DNA of 64,000 nucleotides, taken from positions 24,077,674 through 24,141,673 of the forward strand of contig OX393579.1 in assembly GCA_947652605.1 (NCBI GenBank), written 5' to 3'. Below are positions 46,329 through 58,347 of the stretch, piece after piece. The position numbers and the translations under genes are program-made. This stretch comes from Elmis aenea (lineage: Eukaryota; Arthropoda; Insecta; Coleoptera; Elmidae). A model generated the notes under the pieces. It was not told the DNA's origin, ran no database searches, and saw only the letters and a list, made by a program, of their open reading frames with translations. Position 1 is the first letter of the stretch, and each line of letters opens with the position of its first letter.

Positions 46329-46784
46329 GCTAACACAACATACTCTAATATGCCTGCTAGGCGGTTTACCGTCTTGTTTTGGGGTTTCAAAATTTAACTA
46401 CCCAAAAAAGAATCTGAAGCAACTACGTCCGACTTGAAAAAAAAAACGCCTTTCAGCACGGCCTTACAGCTGAGATTTTTTAAATTTTTGACTTTGGACA
46501 CAGTCTCAATACTTTCGCTCCGGCTCATTTGCATTGCGATTTAGTAATATTTATCTTTTTTTTATGCCACGACCAGAGGTGTGAGTTGGTGAGGCGACGA
46601 TATTTCTGGCGCTAAAATTTAAGGGTTAAAATTTGGGCGCTTCTCTAAAAAATTGCCACTTGCTACCTCGACTTGGGCAACAGAAATACTAATCACGGCT
46701 CTACTTTTATCAAACACTTACTTATGAAACTAAAATTTTTCAAAACGTTAAAAATGTCTTAAATTTTTGTAACAGTTGCAAGTC
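46329..46784. other. Non-coding stretch
   Basis: No gene or repeat recognised. Confidence 0.4.
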
Positions 46785-47106
46785 ACTTGGGTTGCCACAT
46801 GTTGAGATGCTCAATGTAGGACATTTTTGTAAGGCAAAAAAAAAAACGTCGCATGGGTCATTTTTGTTGTGCAGAGCAAAAAAAAAAAAACCTCGCATGG
46901 GTCATTTTGTTGTGAAGAGCAAAAAAAAAAAACGTCGCATGGGTTATTTTGTTGTGAAGAGCAAAAAAAGAAAATCCTACCGTGTTTGTTTAAAAATTAT
47001 CGCTATGTACAATGTAGGACAATTACGCTTGCGTGTAGGACGTAGGACATCTATCGTAATAATTGTAGGACTGTCCTACCGAAAGTAGGACGCGTGGCAA
47101 CCCTGC
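46785..47106. mobile_element. Element with GGGTTGCCAC ends and internal tandem repeat
   Basis: Left cttgggttgccacatg and right cgcgtggcaaccctg are inverted; tgtaggaca words recur near both ends. Inside, three tandem units of about 45 bp (tcgcatgggtcattttgttg plus a poly-A run) fill 46829-46970. The 98-aa ORF 46792-47088 is this repeat translated. The CAGGGTTGCCA-type end suggests hAT, but no duplication was found. Confidence 0.55.
46829..46970. repeat. Tandem repeat, three units of about 45 bp
   Basis: Each unit is (c/g)tcgcatgggt(c/t)att...gttgtg(a/c)agagc followed by 7-13 A. Confidence 0.8.
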
Positions 47107-49028
47107 TTCTATCACTAATAAAGCTTACATAGCCCCGTAGTAATCAAACAAGTTGTATTTCAGCTCGTTCTAATAATTGTCCCTTAAATTAGAATTTTAG
47201 TTTTCCTTTGCAGGGAGATTACGTAATACTTTCGTGTTCACTGCATGTATCTGTTACTTTTGTAGGTTTAATCATCGGTAACTACTATTATTGCTACAAG
47301 TTTGCACTTTTTGTTAACTTATAGCAAACAGCATATTTAATTACTTTCTTTGTATAATTTTAAGTTGAGACTTTATAAACTTAGTAATAAAATATTTAAG
47401 AAAATGCCAACACTTGACAAGAAATCCAAACAATAGATTTTTATTACGATTTACACTATTTATTCAAATCAAATGATTAAACAATATTTATAAAATTGTA
47501 TGCCTTAAATATGTTTATTTAAACATCGTTTTAGTGTCTACCATTTTATGTACGTGTGTTTCGACATTTAGAGAGCTCAAAGTGAAAAGCAAACTATGTG
47601 CTCCAAGTTACAATTTTCTGGAAAAATAAGGTGAAAAGCTAAGATAAGACATGCAACGCATATTTGTGGATTATGACTGGTCCGGGGTGACTAACTCTAG
47701 GGCAATGCCCCTATTACCCGTGGTGTAATAAATAAGTGGTTTTTGGTTGAGTTGGCCACGCCGCTGGCATATCATCCACCACATCACGTTAACTAGTTAA
47801 AAATCTTAATGTCGAAGATTACAACTTTTAATTTTTAAAAGTTACTCGAGTCAGAAAATTTAATTTTTTGTACTAGTTTTAAAAATGACACGTTTATTAT
47901 ATTAGGCATGTACACAAAAAAAAACCCTTAGAGCTATAAAAGATTCATGTCAAATTTATACAAACGTTGAAAACATTAATTAAAATTAATGACTTTAGGG
48001 CGAGTCTAATAAATTACTTAATAAGTTACAGCTTATACTAAATTTGATAAGTAACTGTACTAAACAACTTGCGCATTTGTGATTAATATTTAAATTAAAT
48101 AAATTCCCTATAAAACATGGATTATTAGAGATTGATTATGTGATTAATTAGCTGTAATTGACTATAAAAATTCCACAATTTTATCCTTAATAGGTTGCTT
48201 TACAAATAAATAACTTTAACTAAAAGGCAAGTTAAAAAACATTACAGATACAAAAACGAAATGGAATACGAAAGTTTATCTGTTACTAAGCATTTTTGCT
48301 ATGTGGTCAAAATATTATAAAATATAATTTGCACCCTTTAAGTAATATAAGCAGAAACGCAGAATATTATTTTAAAATAAAAGTTAATATTTTTGATATC
48401 ACTAAAATGAGCTGTACCTTTTATTTAAAATAATTCTGGCGTATAAAATACAATAAACAAGCTGTTGATAAATCAACATGTAAAAATAGCGAAGTATAGT
48501 AAAACTTGGTTATTTTAAATATGGAATAACCAGCTTTGGATTCCTGAATACGAAAAAAACATTTCGAATACCTCAACCTCTGTAATTTAAAGTAAAGAAA
48601 GTATAGTATGGGCCATGGCTATGGTATGGGTTATTCATCGCCCCACTAAGCACAAATTAACTTGTTTACGCATATTTGTGAGTAATCTGAGGGATGAAGA
48701 AAGACGAACAACAAAATCCAATAACGCACTACTAAGCTAAAAAAAAAAAGGTTTCACGATTTTTACTAAACAGCAGACATCATACCAAATTGTGGTAGCG
48801 GGTATAAGCGTTTTTATAATTACTTTAAGTTATGTCGACAAAATACCTTGATTAACTACAACAAATAACGAGCAGTTATTTTGAATTACAGAGAATTTTG
48901 AAATATTGTAACACGTACAAATTTATGAAAGTCTGTTGCGGTTGTACAAGTATTAAAAAACTAAATTATGGCGAATTTAGAAATACGTATAAGAGTAGTT
49001 ATAAATTTTTTTTTCTATATCTACAAAT
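47107..49028. other. Intergenic stretch
   Basis: No gene recognised. At 48498-48610 tatagtaaaacttgg and aagtatagta suggest a weak Tigger-like MITE remnant. Confidence 0.35.
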
Positions 49029-50242
49029 ATACAGTGTGATTGATTGGGACCGGGCATTAAAAATATATGACGAATGAGAAAGGGTACTGATCTGAAATTT
49101 TGGTTATGACCATAATGACATATGATCTGTTAATTGAAAATATTTTCAAGATAGCGACACTTCCGGAAATGCCGGAAGTTGACGTCTACTTTCTTATTTC
49201 AAGTACGATGGTCCATTTTTTATTGCATTTTTGGATTAAACACGTTATTTTAGAGGGATTTTTGATAGCATTCCCTATACCTAAGTGCAGTCGTTTTTTA
49301 GATTTTTGGACTTTTTTGAAAATTTTTCGATTTTCATCGTGATGCTTAATATCATCTACAGCCGCAATTTTTGAAGAAAAAACGCTTAAATTTAGACCAT
49401 GCATAGAAGAAACCTTGGAGTTCATACTGAAATTTTTGCAATCGATGCATTACTTACAGGGTGTCTAAAATTTAATTTTCTTTTAATACAATTTCAGATC
49501 ACTAAAGCTCGTTTTTTTAAAAATACAATGCCCCAATTTTTTTCCCATTTTCTAATGCAAAATTACATTCTGCATCAATCTGTTTTAGCGTTTCCTATAC
49601 CTATCTGCAATAATTTTCGAGTAATTAAGAATTTTTGAAAAAGTTAAGAAAATTGTAACATTTTTAAATCAGAAGTATTCATGAAAATGGAAAATGAAGA
49701 GTATTCAAACACGAATATTTTGAGTAGGAAACGCCAATACAGATTGATGCAGAATTTAATTTTGCATTAAAAAATAATAAAAAATAAGTGGGGCACTGTA
49801 TTTGAAAAAAAAAAACGAGTTACGCATCGATTGCAAAAATGAAGTATGAACTCCAAGGTTTATTCTACAAATAGTGTAAATTTAAGCGTTTTCTCTTCAA
49901 AAACGGCGGTGGTAAATAATATTAAGCATCACGATGAAAATCAAAAAATTTTCAAAAAAGTCCAAAAATCTAAAAAAACGATTACACTTGGGTATAGAGA
50001 ATGCTATCAAAAGTCCCTCTTAAATAACGTGTTAAATCCAAAAATGCAATAAAAGATAGACCATCGTATTTGAAATAAGAAAGTAGACGTCAACTTCCGG
50101 TATTTCCGGAAGTGTCGCCATCTTGAAAATATTTTCATTAAACAGATCATATGCCATTACGGTCATAACCAGAATGTCAGATCAATACCTTTTTCATTTT
50201 TCATATATTTTTAATGTCCGGTCCCAATCAATCACCCTGTAT
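49029..50242. mobile_element. 1.2-kb long-TIR element, ATACAGTGTGATTGATTGGG ends
   Basis: The left arm (acagtgtgattgattgggac, acttccggaaatgccgg, tgacgtctactttctta) pairs with the right arm (gtcccaatcaatcaccctgt, ccggtatttccggaagt, aagaaagtagacgtca) over roughly 400 bp each. ORFs on both strands (49100-49638, 49846-50052) are mirror translations of the arms. No transposase. TA-type ends. Confidence 0.85.
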
Positions 50243-50584
50243 AACGCGAACGTTTGTTATAATGTTGCATAGTACCTACGTTTCTTATGTGTAGGGCAGT
50301 GTGTATAATGGCATAGTTATTTAGTTTTAAATAGATTTTAGCATTAAAATAATAGTCTATTTACTACCGACTTGTTAATAAGCATTATTACCCTAGTACC
50401 ACGCATTTAATAGCAAGTGACATAAATATCAGGTTCCTCGCTTCTAAGAGCGCAAATAAATAGAACATACACATCTTGGTCAATAACGCAACAGTCTAAG
50501 TAATCCATTAAAATTACTGTTAAAGGTAATAGTAATAATTTGAACAATTAGAAACGTTGACAGAAGATTTACTATCTTGAAATC
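50243..50584. other. Non-coding stretch
   Basis: No gene or repeat recognised. Confidence 0.4.
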
Positions 50585-50780
50585 ATTTCAAATCACGAAC
50601 TGACAAACCTTCTCCAACTATATTTAGAGTGGCATTATTAGTAAATAGCTGATTATCATTTATCTCATTATTTAATGAAACAGAATTACTACATTTTCCG
50701 TACAAGATTTTGTTTGTAATTTCTACTTTGTTGCTAAGCGAATCTACTCTACAGTCTTCAGCAGCAGTGGACGATTTTCA
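50585..50780 (-). other. Open stretch of unknown nature (minus strand)
   Basis: About 65 codons without a stop, reading STAAEDCRVDSLSNKVEITN on to LSVRDLK and TGA. Its composition is protein-like and unlike the AT-rich noise around it, but it has no ATG, no good acceptor and no family I recognise. Could be a terminal exon or a transposon scrap. Confidence 0.2.
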
Positions 50781-50937
50781 TCCTCCATTCTCCGCGGTTT
50801 CAATCGTTAGTATTTTTAAATATATTAATTTTTGTTTGCAAAAATTGTCAATTTCTGCACCAAATGCTTGGCTATGGACGAGAACTTTCGACCTCTCAAG
50901 AAAATAAGCCGAAATAACACTAAGTTATTTCAACATC

Positions 50938-51443
50938 AGGTTTGTTCCAACAAGCAGTTTAAAACCGATCCTTGGATGAATGCATGAACTGTTTTATTCG
51001 CATGCGTGAACTATGTACTAATAAATGTATTGCCCAGTATTAGCCGTCGTAACGCTTTTACAACTGGCCTAACTGTAAATGACATTTACGTCTATTGGGT
51101 TTTGGGTTCATAGAAATGTGCGCTTCGCAAGGGTAAACACCTTAAGAATCTAGCACTAAATGGGTTTGGGAGAGCGATGCATAGCTACCTAAGCTCACGG
51201 TAGTTATGAACGGCACAAGCGTGTAAAATCCAAATGCTGGTACTTCTTCTATGACTGGTACATGCTCTCATCCAAGAACTGTTTTGACCGTACACTGACT
51301 AGTTCATGTATTAATTTTGTAATGATGGAACAGCCGACTAAACCGTCCGGTGAACTATCGAGACTGTGACGGAACGCGATATTGATACTGCGCACACTCC
51401 TGACAGTGCGCCGCACCGTCAGTAGGCGTGTTGGAACAAACCT
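50938..51443. mobile_element. 3-bp-TSD DNA element, AGGTTTGTTCCAACA family, copy 2
   Basis: Ends aggtttgttccaaca and tgttggaacaaacct are perfect inverted repeats; ATC on both sides (50935-50937, 51444-51446). Reverse-oriented relative of 14551-15314 without the SINE. About 506 bp, no ORF. Confidence 0.8.
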
Positions 51444-52935
51444 ATCTTTAGCCGTATGTCATTTCTTAAGAACCTTAAGCGTTTGGTTATATCACATTTT
51501 AGATTTTTCGGACAATAGAAAGGCACAAGCCTCTTCTGTGCCCCTCAAATAGGAATAGGTAATTTTACTTATAAATTATTACATTTGCACAAATCTATAA
51601 GTAAAAAAGTCAAAATTGACAGGAGAACAAGTAAGGTTTTGTTGATATGGCTACAAAAATATTTTTGCGCATTAGCATATTACCGCCAGATTACATCAAA
51701 CACAATAATGATTGTAACAACTCATTATAATTTGATGGCGATAGTAGAAAAGATGTAATCACGGTAGGCTTTTTTTCGCCACGGAGATTTTACGCGTCTC
51801 GGTATTTGGCTCGGTCCAATTTTATTTTGCCAAAAAAGTTCATGCACCTACTAATGTAAACAACTATTAAAATGTTGATAAAATGTCTGCATTTAATTGT
51901 ATTCGGATATCACACAGTAAAGTTCCTTAGGAAATTGATAAGCGGTATCACTCTAAAGTTACTTGGAAACGTACCAAACGTAACTAAAGTACGATATTTG
52001 CAATCTTTCCTATACTACAGCGAGTTTGATAATTTTGTACAATGAAATTCCATAAAATATGAAATAATACTGTCGTGTAGAAAAAAACATAAACTATTAA
52101 TTACAGCAATTTTTGACTAAAAACTAAAAAGGTAGATGTCTCACAGACATACGGCAAAAAGTTCCTGTGCATATAGACATAGAGTAAATTTTGTTTTTCC
52201 GATTGGCTAAAATGTATAATCTGATAATAAATATAAATAACTACAATTCATCTATTCACTTTATCTAATTTTTTTTGTCAACCTGAAAAAATGTTTTAAC
52301 AGGCAAAATATAAATCATAAAAAACAAAACATCATAAAATAGTAATCAAATACATTAATTAACTGGTAATAAATGACTTTTCTTTGAAAACCTATTTTCT
52401 ACACAAAATTAGTATTATTTTAACCTCGGTCGTTCGAAGGGTTGCCCAACTTTTTGTTATTTGTAATGACCTCTTTGACATAAACTGATTAAATTAAGAT
52501 AATTAGACATGGGAGTATACTATTCTTATTCGCATCCTCTTGTACCTTCGTCGAGGTATACTTTTCTCATTCTTTACTTTTTTCTATCGTTGGTTAACTG
52601 TAGAACCTTTTCTCTATTGAATCATCTTTCGTCAAACTCTGCATCACTTTATTTTCCTATCCATTTTCCTAGTCTTCCACTAATAATTTTTCCTGCAATC
52701 TTCATTTCCATCCCATTTTCGTGTACCTAATAGCGTGGTTACTGGATGTTCCACCCTTGGTTTTTCTCTATCTGTTTTTTTTTATATTTCACAATTGGAC
52801 AGTTTCTAACATGCTATCATTTCTGATCTTAAACTAATTAGTCTACAACCCTCCAATATTCCAACAAAACTCATCTCGAGTCCTTTGTTTTTGCTTATTT
52901 GTCAGTATACCAATTTTTTAAGTGTATTGTATTAA
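51444..52935. other. Intergenic stretch
   Basis: No gene recognised. The 73-aa frame at 52509-52730 is pyrimidine-rich low complexity; since it lies just 5' of a LINE fragment it may be decayed LINE sequence. Confidence 0.35.
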
Positions 52936-54018
52936 AGTATTATGAATATACCTTCGAAGAAGTCATTACTTTCAATAACTTGGGCATGACAGTGGCACAA
53001 GCTGGTAGGAAAAGAGTGAAGGAGAGAATTCTGAAAGGAAATCAAGCATACGGCAAAAACAAAACCCTACTAAAGAGCAGAACAACAAAAATAAAAATAT
53101 ACAAAACCCTGATAAGACCCGTCATAACATATGCCATGGAAACAACAATAAATAAGAAAGAAGAGAAAGACCTAAAAATAGTGGAGAGAAAAGTAATGAG
53201 AGCAATACTAGGTTCTAACCAGAGCTGGGCAATGCTTGAATGCTTACTACTTGCAATAATTTTTTAAGCACTTTTAATGCTTCGAGCACAATGCTTTGAA
53301 CACTTTCTAAAACAGATGCTCGATGCTTAGAGCACCAAGCACTTTCATGAACACTTGCTACTTATTAAGCACTTTAGAAAGACAGTGCTTAATAAGCATT
53401 TTTTAAATTTATATATGCTTACTGCATAGTATTTAATCCTTAACATGTATGCTACAAGACTGTTTAAATTTTAAATTTCTCTTAAGCATTTCCAAAATGC
53501 TCAATGCTTGCTGCTTAATTTTTTTAAGTACTTGGGTCAGTGCTTGATGCTTTTAAGCATTTTTAAAAACCAAAGTACTTACTGCTTAATTAGATCAAGC
53601 ACTTACACAAGTGCTTGAATGCTCGGTGCTTCAAGCACTTTGGGTCGGTGCTTTGCCCAGCTCTGGTTCTAACGTAATAAGAGATGGAGAAGTAAGACTG
53701 AGAAGGAACAAAGAAATAGAGGAGGAACTCGGAGGAGAAAATATCATTCGACACATTAAAGCACAACGACTACGATGGGCAGGACACATCATGAGAAGGA
53801 AACCAACCGCAATGATCAGGAGGGTAACACGATGGATCCCTATTTGGCCCAGGAACAAGGGAAGATCAAGGAAAAGATGGAGATACGCCTTGGAGGGAGA
53901 CACAAAGGCATTGGGAATAAATGACTGGAAATCGAAATGCAAAGATAGAAAGGAATGGAAGGCAGCCAGGACCAACAAGCTTGAAAATCAGAGGAAGAGG
54001 ACCGATCCACCTCAATAA
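52936..54018 (+). pseudogene. Non-LTR retrotransposon ORF C-terminus, split by a hAT MITE
   Basis: The two open parts join across the MITE and its duplication. Before it: YTFEEVITFNNLGMTVAQAG, then TKIKIYKTLIRPVITYAMET and ERKVMRAILG (the usual thumb: T.LRIYKTLIRPVxTYGxET.....ERKxLRxIFG). After it: GENIIRHIKAQRLRWAGHIM then RRKP..., KGRSRKRW and WKAARTN, TAA at 54016-54018. It is 5' truncated (palm/YADD missing) but the remaining frame is open. The short downstream sequence with ctcaatgatgaatgaa matches the ATG-repeat tails of these LINEs. Confidence 0.85.
53220..53665. mobile_element. hAT MITE inserted in the LINE ORF
   Basis: Perfect 13-bp ends cagagctgggcaa and ttgcccagctctg; exact 8-bp duplications GTTCTAAC at 53212-53219 and 53666-53673. 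446 bp made mostly of repeated gcttaagcac/agtgctt words in both senses. No ORF. Confidence 0.93.
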
Positions 54019-55387
54019 ACGGATTTAAAACAACGCCTCGGCGTAAGCTATAATCCTAATTATACGGCTCAATGATGAATGAATTATATTAACATATAAT
54101 ATTAAAATATTTTTTAATTTAGAACTTATTTGTTTGTCTGTTTAATTTTTTAAATTTCCAACAACTTAATTTCGTTTACACAGAAACTGTTTTTTCTTGC
54201 TCATTGCTTCCACTTGCATATCCCAAACAAAATTTTAAAAAATATTATTAAGATACATAACCAGAGCAAAACGTTTTCTAAATCTAACAAAAACTAAAAC
54301 TGGGCTTGATGAACTACAATTGTTAATCATAGTTTTGCAGAAATAATAAGCATTTTGCATTAGTTACGGCTTTCGTAATACAAAAAAAAATATGTGGTTT
54401 GTTTTGTATACTTTTATTTGAAAAATTTGGCAACACCAAATTTTCCACGCGAACCCCAGTACAGAAAAATGTTCTTTATGTTTTCGTTCGGTTACTTCTT
54501 AATAGTCTGTACAAGTGCTTTTAAACTGCTTATTAAAACAAATAAACATAGCATAATTAAATTACAACTGCTATGTTTACAAAACAATTAAACACCAATC
54601 AAACATTATTTAGTTCCGTTACGATTATGTTCTAGCGGTGTTTAAAATTTTAAACCGTCAATCTAAGTTACAGAATCATTAAGTGGGGCTGCAACTATCG
54701 TAGTCGTAGCATACAAATTACAAAATGAATTTTTCATTTTGATTGACGCATATACGTCGAAAATGAAGTGTTGCAGAATATGTTAGTGTACATGCAAGCT
54801 AAACTGCATTTGACTCAAAGCTGCAGACAATTAAGTTATCGAGTATTACAAGGTGTTTTTGCAAGGGGACGGCCCCCTATCAGTCTTGTCACACCCAGAA
54901 ATGTCAAGATGGCTTGGCAAGAATAATGAATACTTTAGTTGTTTAATTAAATTATGCTGAAAGTATAAGGCTGGTATTTCGCACATATTAATTTTTACTT
55001 AATAAACTTATCGCTTTGAAAAATTAATTAATAAAATGCTTTACTGACATTATACGAAGTTTTTCACTCTTCAATTTCTGTTTTTTTTTGTAATATAATT
55101 TAATTTTTGTGTTTTAGACAAAAAATACAAAAATATTTAAGCGATATGTTATGAGATACTATTTAATGTCTTTCTAATGGTATAATCAAAATTAAGTGGT
55201 ATCTTCAAAAAAAGCTAATTTTAAAATTAAGTGCTGTAAAAACGTCTCCACAAATAAAAAAAAAATTAAAACGAGACATAGGTTATGTTGGGCAACTAGT
55301 TTTTCCAAGCAATTAAATAATGTAAAAAATAATTATAATTGCATTATATTACTGGTAATTATCTTAATATTTGCTAAATATACCTGA
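54019..55387. other. Intergenic stretch
   Basis: LINE 3' tail to about 54075, then AT-rich sequence without a recognised gene or repeat. Confidence 0.4.
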
Positions 55388-55715
55388 GGGCCACTATTGG
55401 TATCTCGTGAACGGTAAGAGTTACAAAGAAGTTTAAATTAGACAAATTGTTCCTCTCTCTTGAGACCTATTCAGTGATGCTTTAATGTTTTAAAAAATTT
55501 CCATGGCACGCTAGATAATGAACAAAAATTAAAATGGGCATTTTTTAATTTCTAATAACAGTAATAACCCGGTTATACTTGATGGTACAAAAATAATTTT
55601 ATGGAAAAAGTTGTAGATTTTTTTAGGCATTGTAAAAAGAAAACATTCATTTGTTTTAATGCCAACTTTTGTAACTCTGTAACTCTTACCGTTCACGAGA
55701 TACCAATAGTGGTCC
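55388..55715. mobile_element. MITE, GGGCCACTATTGGTATCTCG ends
   Basis: The left arm gggccactattggtatctcg (on to aacggtaagagttaca) pairs with the right arm cgagataccaatagtggtcc. About 328 bp; the middle resembles a patch at 38.4 kb. Confidence 0.75.
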
Positions 55716-55765
55716 TTCTATTATATGGATTTATAAATGTTTTTGTAATATTTACCAGTAGCGTC

Positions 55766-55860
55766 AGTGACGTAGGCAGGAGGGATTAGGGGGGTGTCAG
55801 AACCTCCCATAGAGTCGCAATAAGTCGATATATAGGGCATAGCTAGAATTTCCGAGTCTC
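55766..55860. repeat. Fragment of the CAGTGCCGTAGGCAGG hAT-like family
   Basis: cagtgacgtaggcaggaggg and the following gggggtgtcagaac..., cgcaataagtcg match the 46171-46328 element in reverse orientation. One end only. Confidence 0.6.
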
Positions 55861-56202
55861 TAGGAAAATACAACCAATGTACCCATTTTTATTGTCTGAG
55901 TTTTACGAGGTAACAACCTACTTAGTAATTGCCTAATTTTTTCTTGGAAAAAAACCTTATAAATATGTTATTAGATAATTAGCGACAAAATCTACTTAAA
56001 TGCATAAAAATAAGTTTTAACTTTAACTGTAAATAAAAATTGCGTTTTTTTTCAAATGGCAATAATTTGATTTAATTTTAAATCAGATAGTAGATTTTCT
56101 TAATGTTCCGGTCTTGTATACAATTCAGTATGTTTCATGGCAATTTTCTAGAAAAAACTCCAAAATTTATAACCAATCAGTAGAGAGTAGACCATGGAAA
56201 CA
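55861..56202. other. Non-coding stretch
   Basis: No gene or repeat recognised. Confidence 0.4.
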
Positions 56203-57160
56203 TACCGGGTGTAAATGAACCCCCTTTTTTTTAGTTTAGATTTTGGATTAATGAAATTTTAGACATATAATATGTGCAAAAAAAACTAGTTTTTGTGTAC
56301 ATGCACACACTTTTTACACTTCCGGTTTCGCCGGAAATGACCTAACTTTGTTATTTTAGATGGAACACCCTGTATATTTTTACATTTTTGGAAAGAGGAA
56401 GCGATTTTGGATACAACTGCACTACTTTGGTTAATTATTATAACCTCAAATAATCTTTGGCCGAAAATTTATTTTTTTATTAAGTGAGCGGTGACCTGCA
56501 TAAATTGAATTTTATTATGTCAACAATTGTCTAAAAAACGTTTTTGTAACTTTTAAATGACATTTAGGTTACTAATCGGTTTTGAAGGTTGTGGAATCGG
56601 TTTTTTGACAAAAAGTCAATTTTTTAAAATAAAACTATAAATTTTTTAAAATAAAACTATGCAAGCGATTATTTAAATGGAGCATCTTCTAACGATTGCA
56701 TATATACCAATAACTTGTATTTTTATTAAAATTCTGCTTCAAAAACTTCAAATTATTATAAAGATTTATTAAGAGATCCTGTTAATCGCAATACACTGCA
56801 TAACTGCAACAAAACAAAAGCAAAGGTGCTGTGGAAGATCGCTGTGGAAACAAACAAATGCTTGTTTACGTGTTTGTATGTCATTGCGGTGGTAGAAAAA
56901 TGATTACACAGTCATAAAATTAAAACTTAATAAAAAAATAAATTTTGGTTCAAAAATTATTTGAGGTTATAAAAATAGTGCAGTTGTATCCAAATCGCTT
57001 CCTCTTTCAAAAAATGTAAAATTGTACCTGGTGTTCCATTGAAAATAACAAAGTTGGGGTCATTTTCGGCGAAACCGGAAGTGAAACAAATGTGTGCATG
57101 TGCTTAAAAACCAGTTTTTTTTTGCATATATTATAAGTCTAAAGTTAGAGTGTGCTGGGC
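56203..57160. mobile_element. Long-TIR element, ATACCGGGTGTAAATGAACC left end
   Basis: Arms centred near 56.7 kb pair at acttccggtttcgccgg with ccgg...gaaaccggaagt, at ggatacaactgcactactt with its complement, and at ggaagcgattttgg with ccaaatcgcttcc. Left end taccgggtgt is of the TATACAGGGTG type; the right end is uncertain, so the boundary is approximate. No transposase. Confidence 0.7.
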
Positions 57161-58339
57161 ACACATTCTTCCCTGACCATTAGACATTTCTCAGTCTTGC
57201 TAAATAGTATCTACGCTACTTCGATTTCGATATTTGTTCTTCAAATTAAAAAGAAATAATCATTATTTCTCTTTATCGGATTACGTGAAATTTCGATTAG
57301 TTTAAATTATAAATAGGTAATAAACGCACCTACAGTCTATGCAATTTATGAAAAGTTACGTACGAACCATGCATTAAACAAAAATATCGAGTTGCATAAG
57401 TAACCTGTACCTATGTATTTATACAATATTAACAACATTATTACGTACAACTTTCACGAAAACGCATTCAATTTCAATTATCATTCAATTCTTTCCAATT
57501 AAAAATTAACCACGAGCACGCTATATTTATTAATATTAAAACAGTGTGTAATAAAAATTATTAAATTATCATAATCCCGTTACGTAAACTTACAACATAA
57601 AAACTTCGATAAAGCTTCTTGTTCTTATTATTTCACTTACAAACCTCATAACTGTGAGTATACGTTACAAATACGTATTTGTGTAAAAATCGAAAAAAAT
57701 AAAAGATTTGCATTAAGATACGAATCGGCTTGTTCTTTCTCTGGTTTAAAACAACAATTTGTAGGTGTCGCGCACAAGCCATCTTTTATTCTTCGAATAT
57801 ATTTATATGCACAGCTTCAAGGTTGTAAAATGCAAATTGCCCAATCTGAATGACTCTCCTTAACGACTTAACGCATTCAAGTGGTTGAACTTAAAGCACA
57901 TGAGATGTGAAATAAGTGGACGGGAATAGACAAATACTGTGTCTCGGTATAGGTATAACAATCTAGGCTAGTGCATAGCCATAGCGCGGTGCAATACCTT
58001 AGATCGCAAATGCACACACGTGGCTATCACATATTTTTATTTTTACCTTAGCCTTCATTATGTCTACCTGTACAAATTTGACTGCACGAATCTGTGATTC
58101 CAAAAGTGAAAGGGATTTCTATTTCTGTCAGGTAAGATTCAATTTTAAAAATGAGTAAATGCCTTTGTAATAAGGAATTATAAAAAAAGTGTGAATCTCG
58201 ATACCTACATATTATGTACATACACATTACACATTAATTTATTGTACGTTGTAGAAGTTAATACCCACTCAAGCTAATCAGTCGATTGATTTATCTGTAA
58301 GGTTCCGCACTCAAATCTTGCTTCGAACTTTGTATATAG
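57161..58339. other. Intergenic stretch
   Basis: No gene or paired repeat recognised. Less repeat-laden than its surroundings. Confidence 0.4.
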
Positions 58340-58347
58340 GTACTAAC

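Noticed and set aside
46792..47088. 98-aa Lys-rich ORF
   Set aside because: It is the 45-bp tandem repeat with A tracts read in one frame.
49100..50052. ORFs of 68-80 aa on both strands
   Set aside because: Mirror translations of the arms of the 1.2-kb hairpin element.
53631..53978. 115-aa minus ORF
   Set aside because: Antisense shadow of the LINE ORF on the plus strand.
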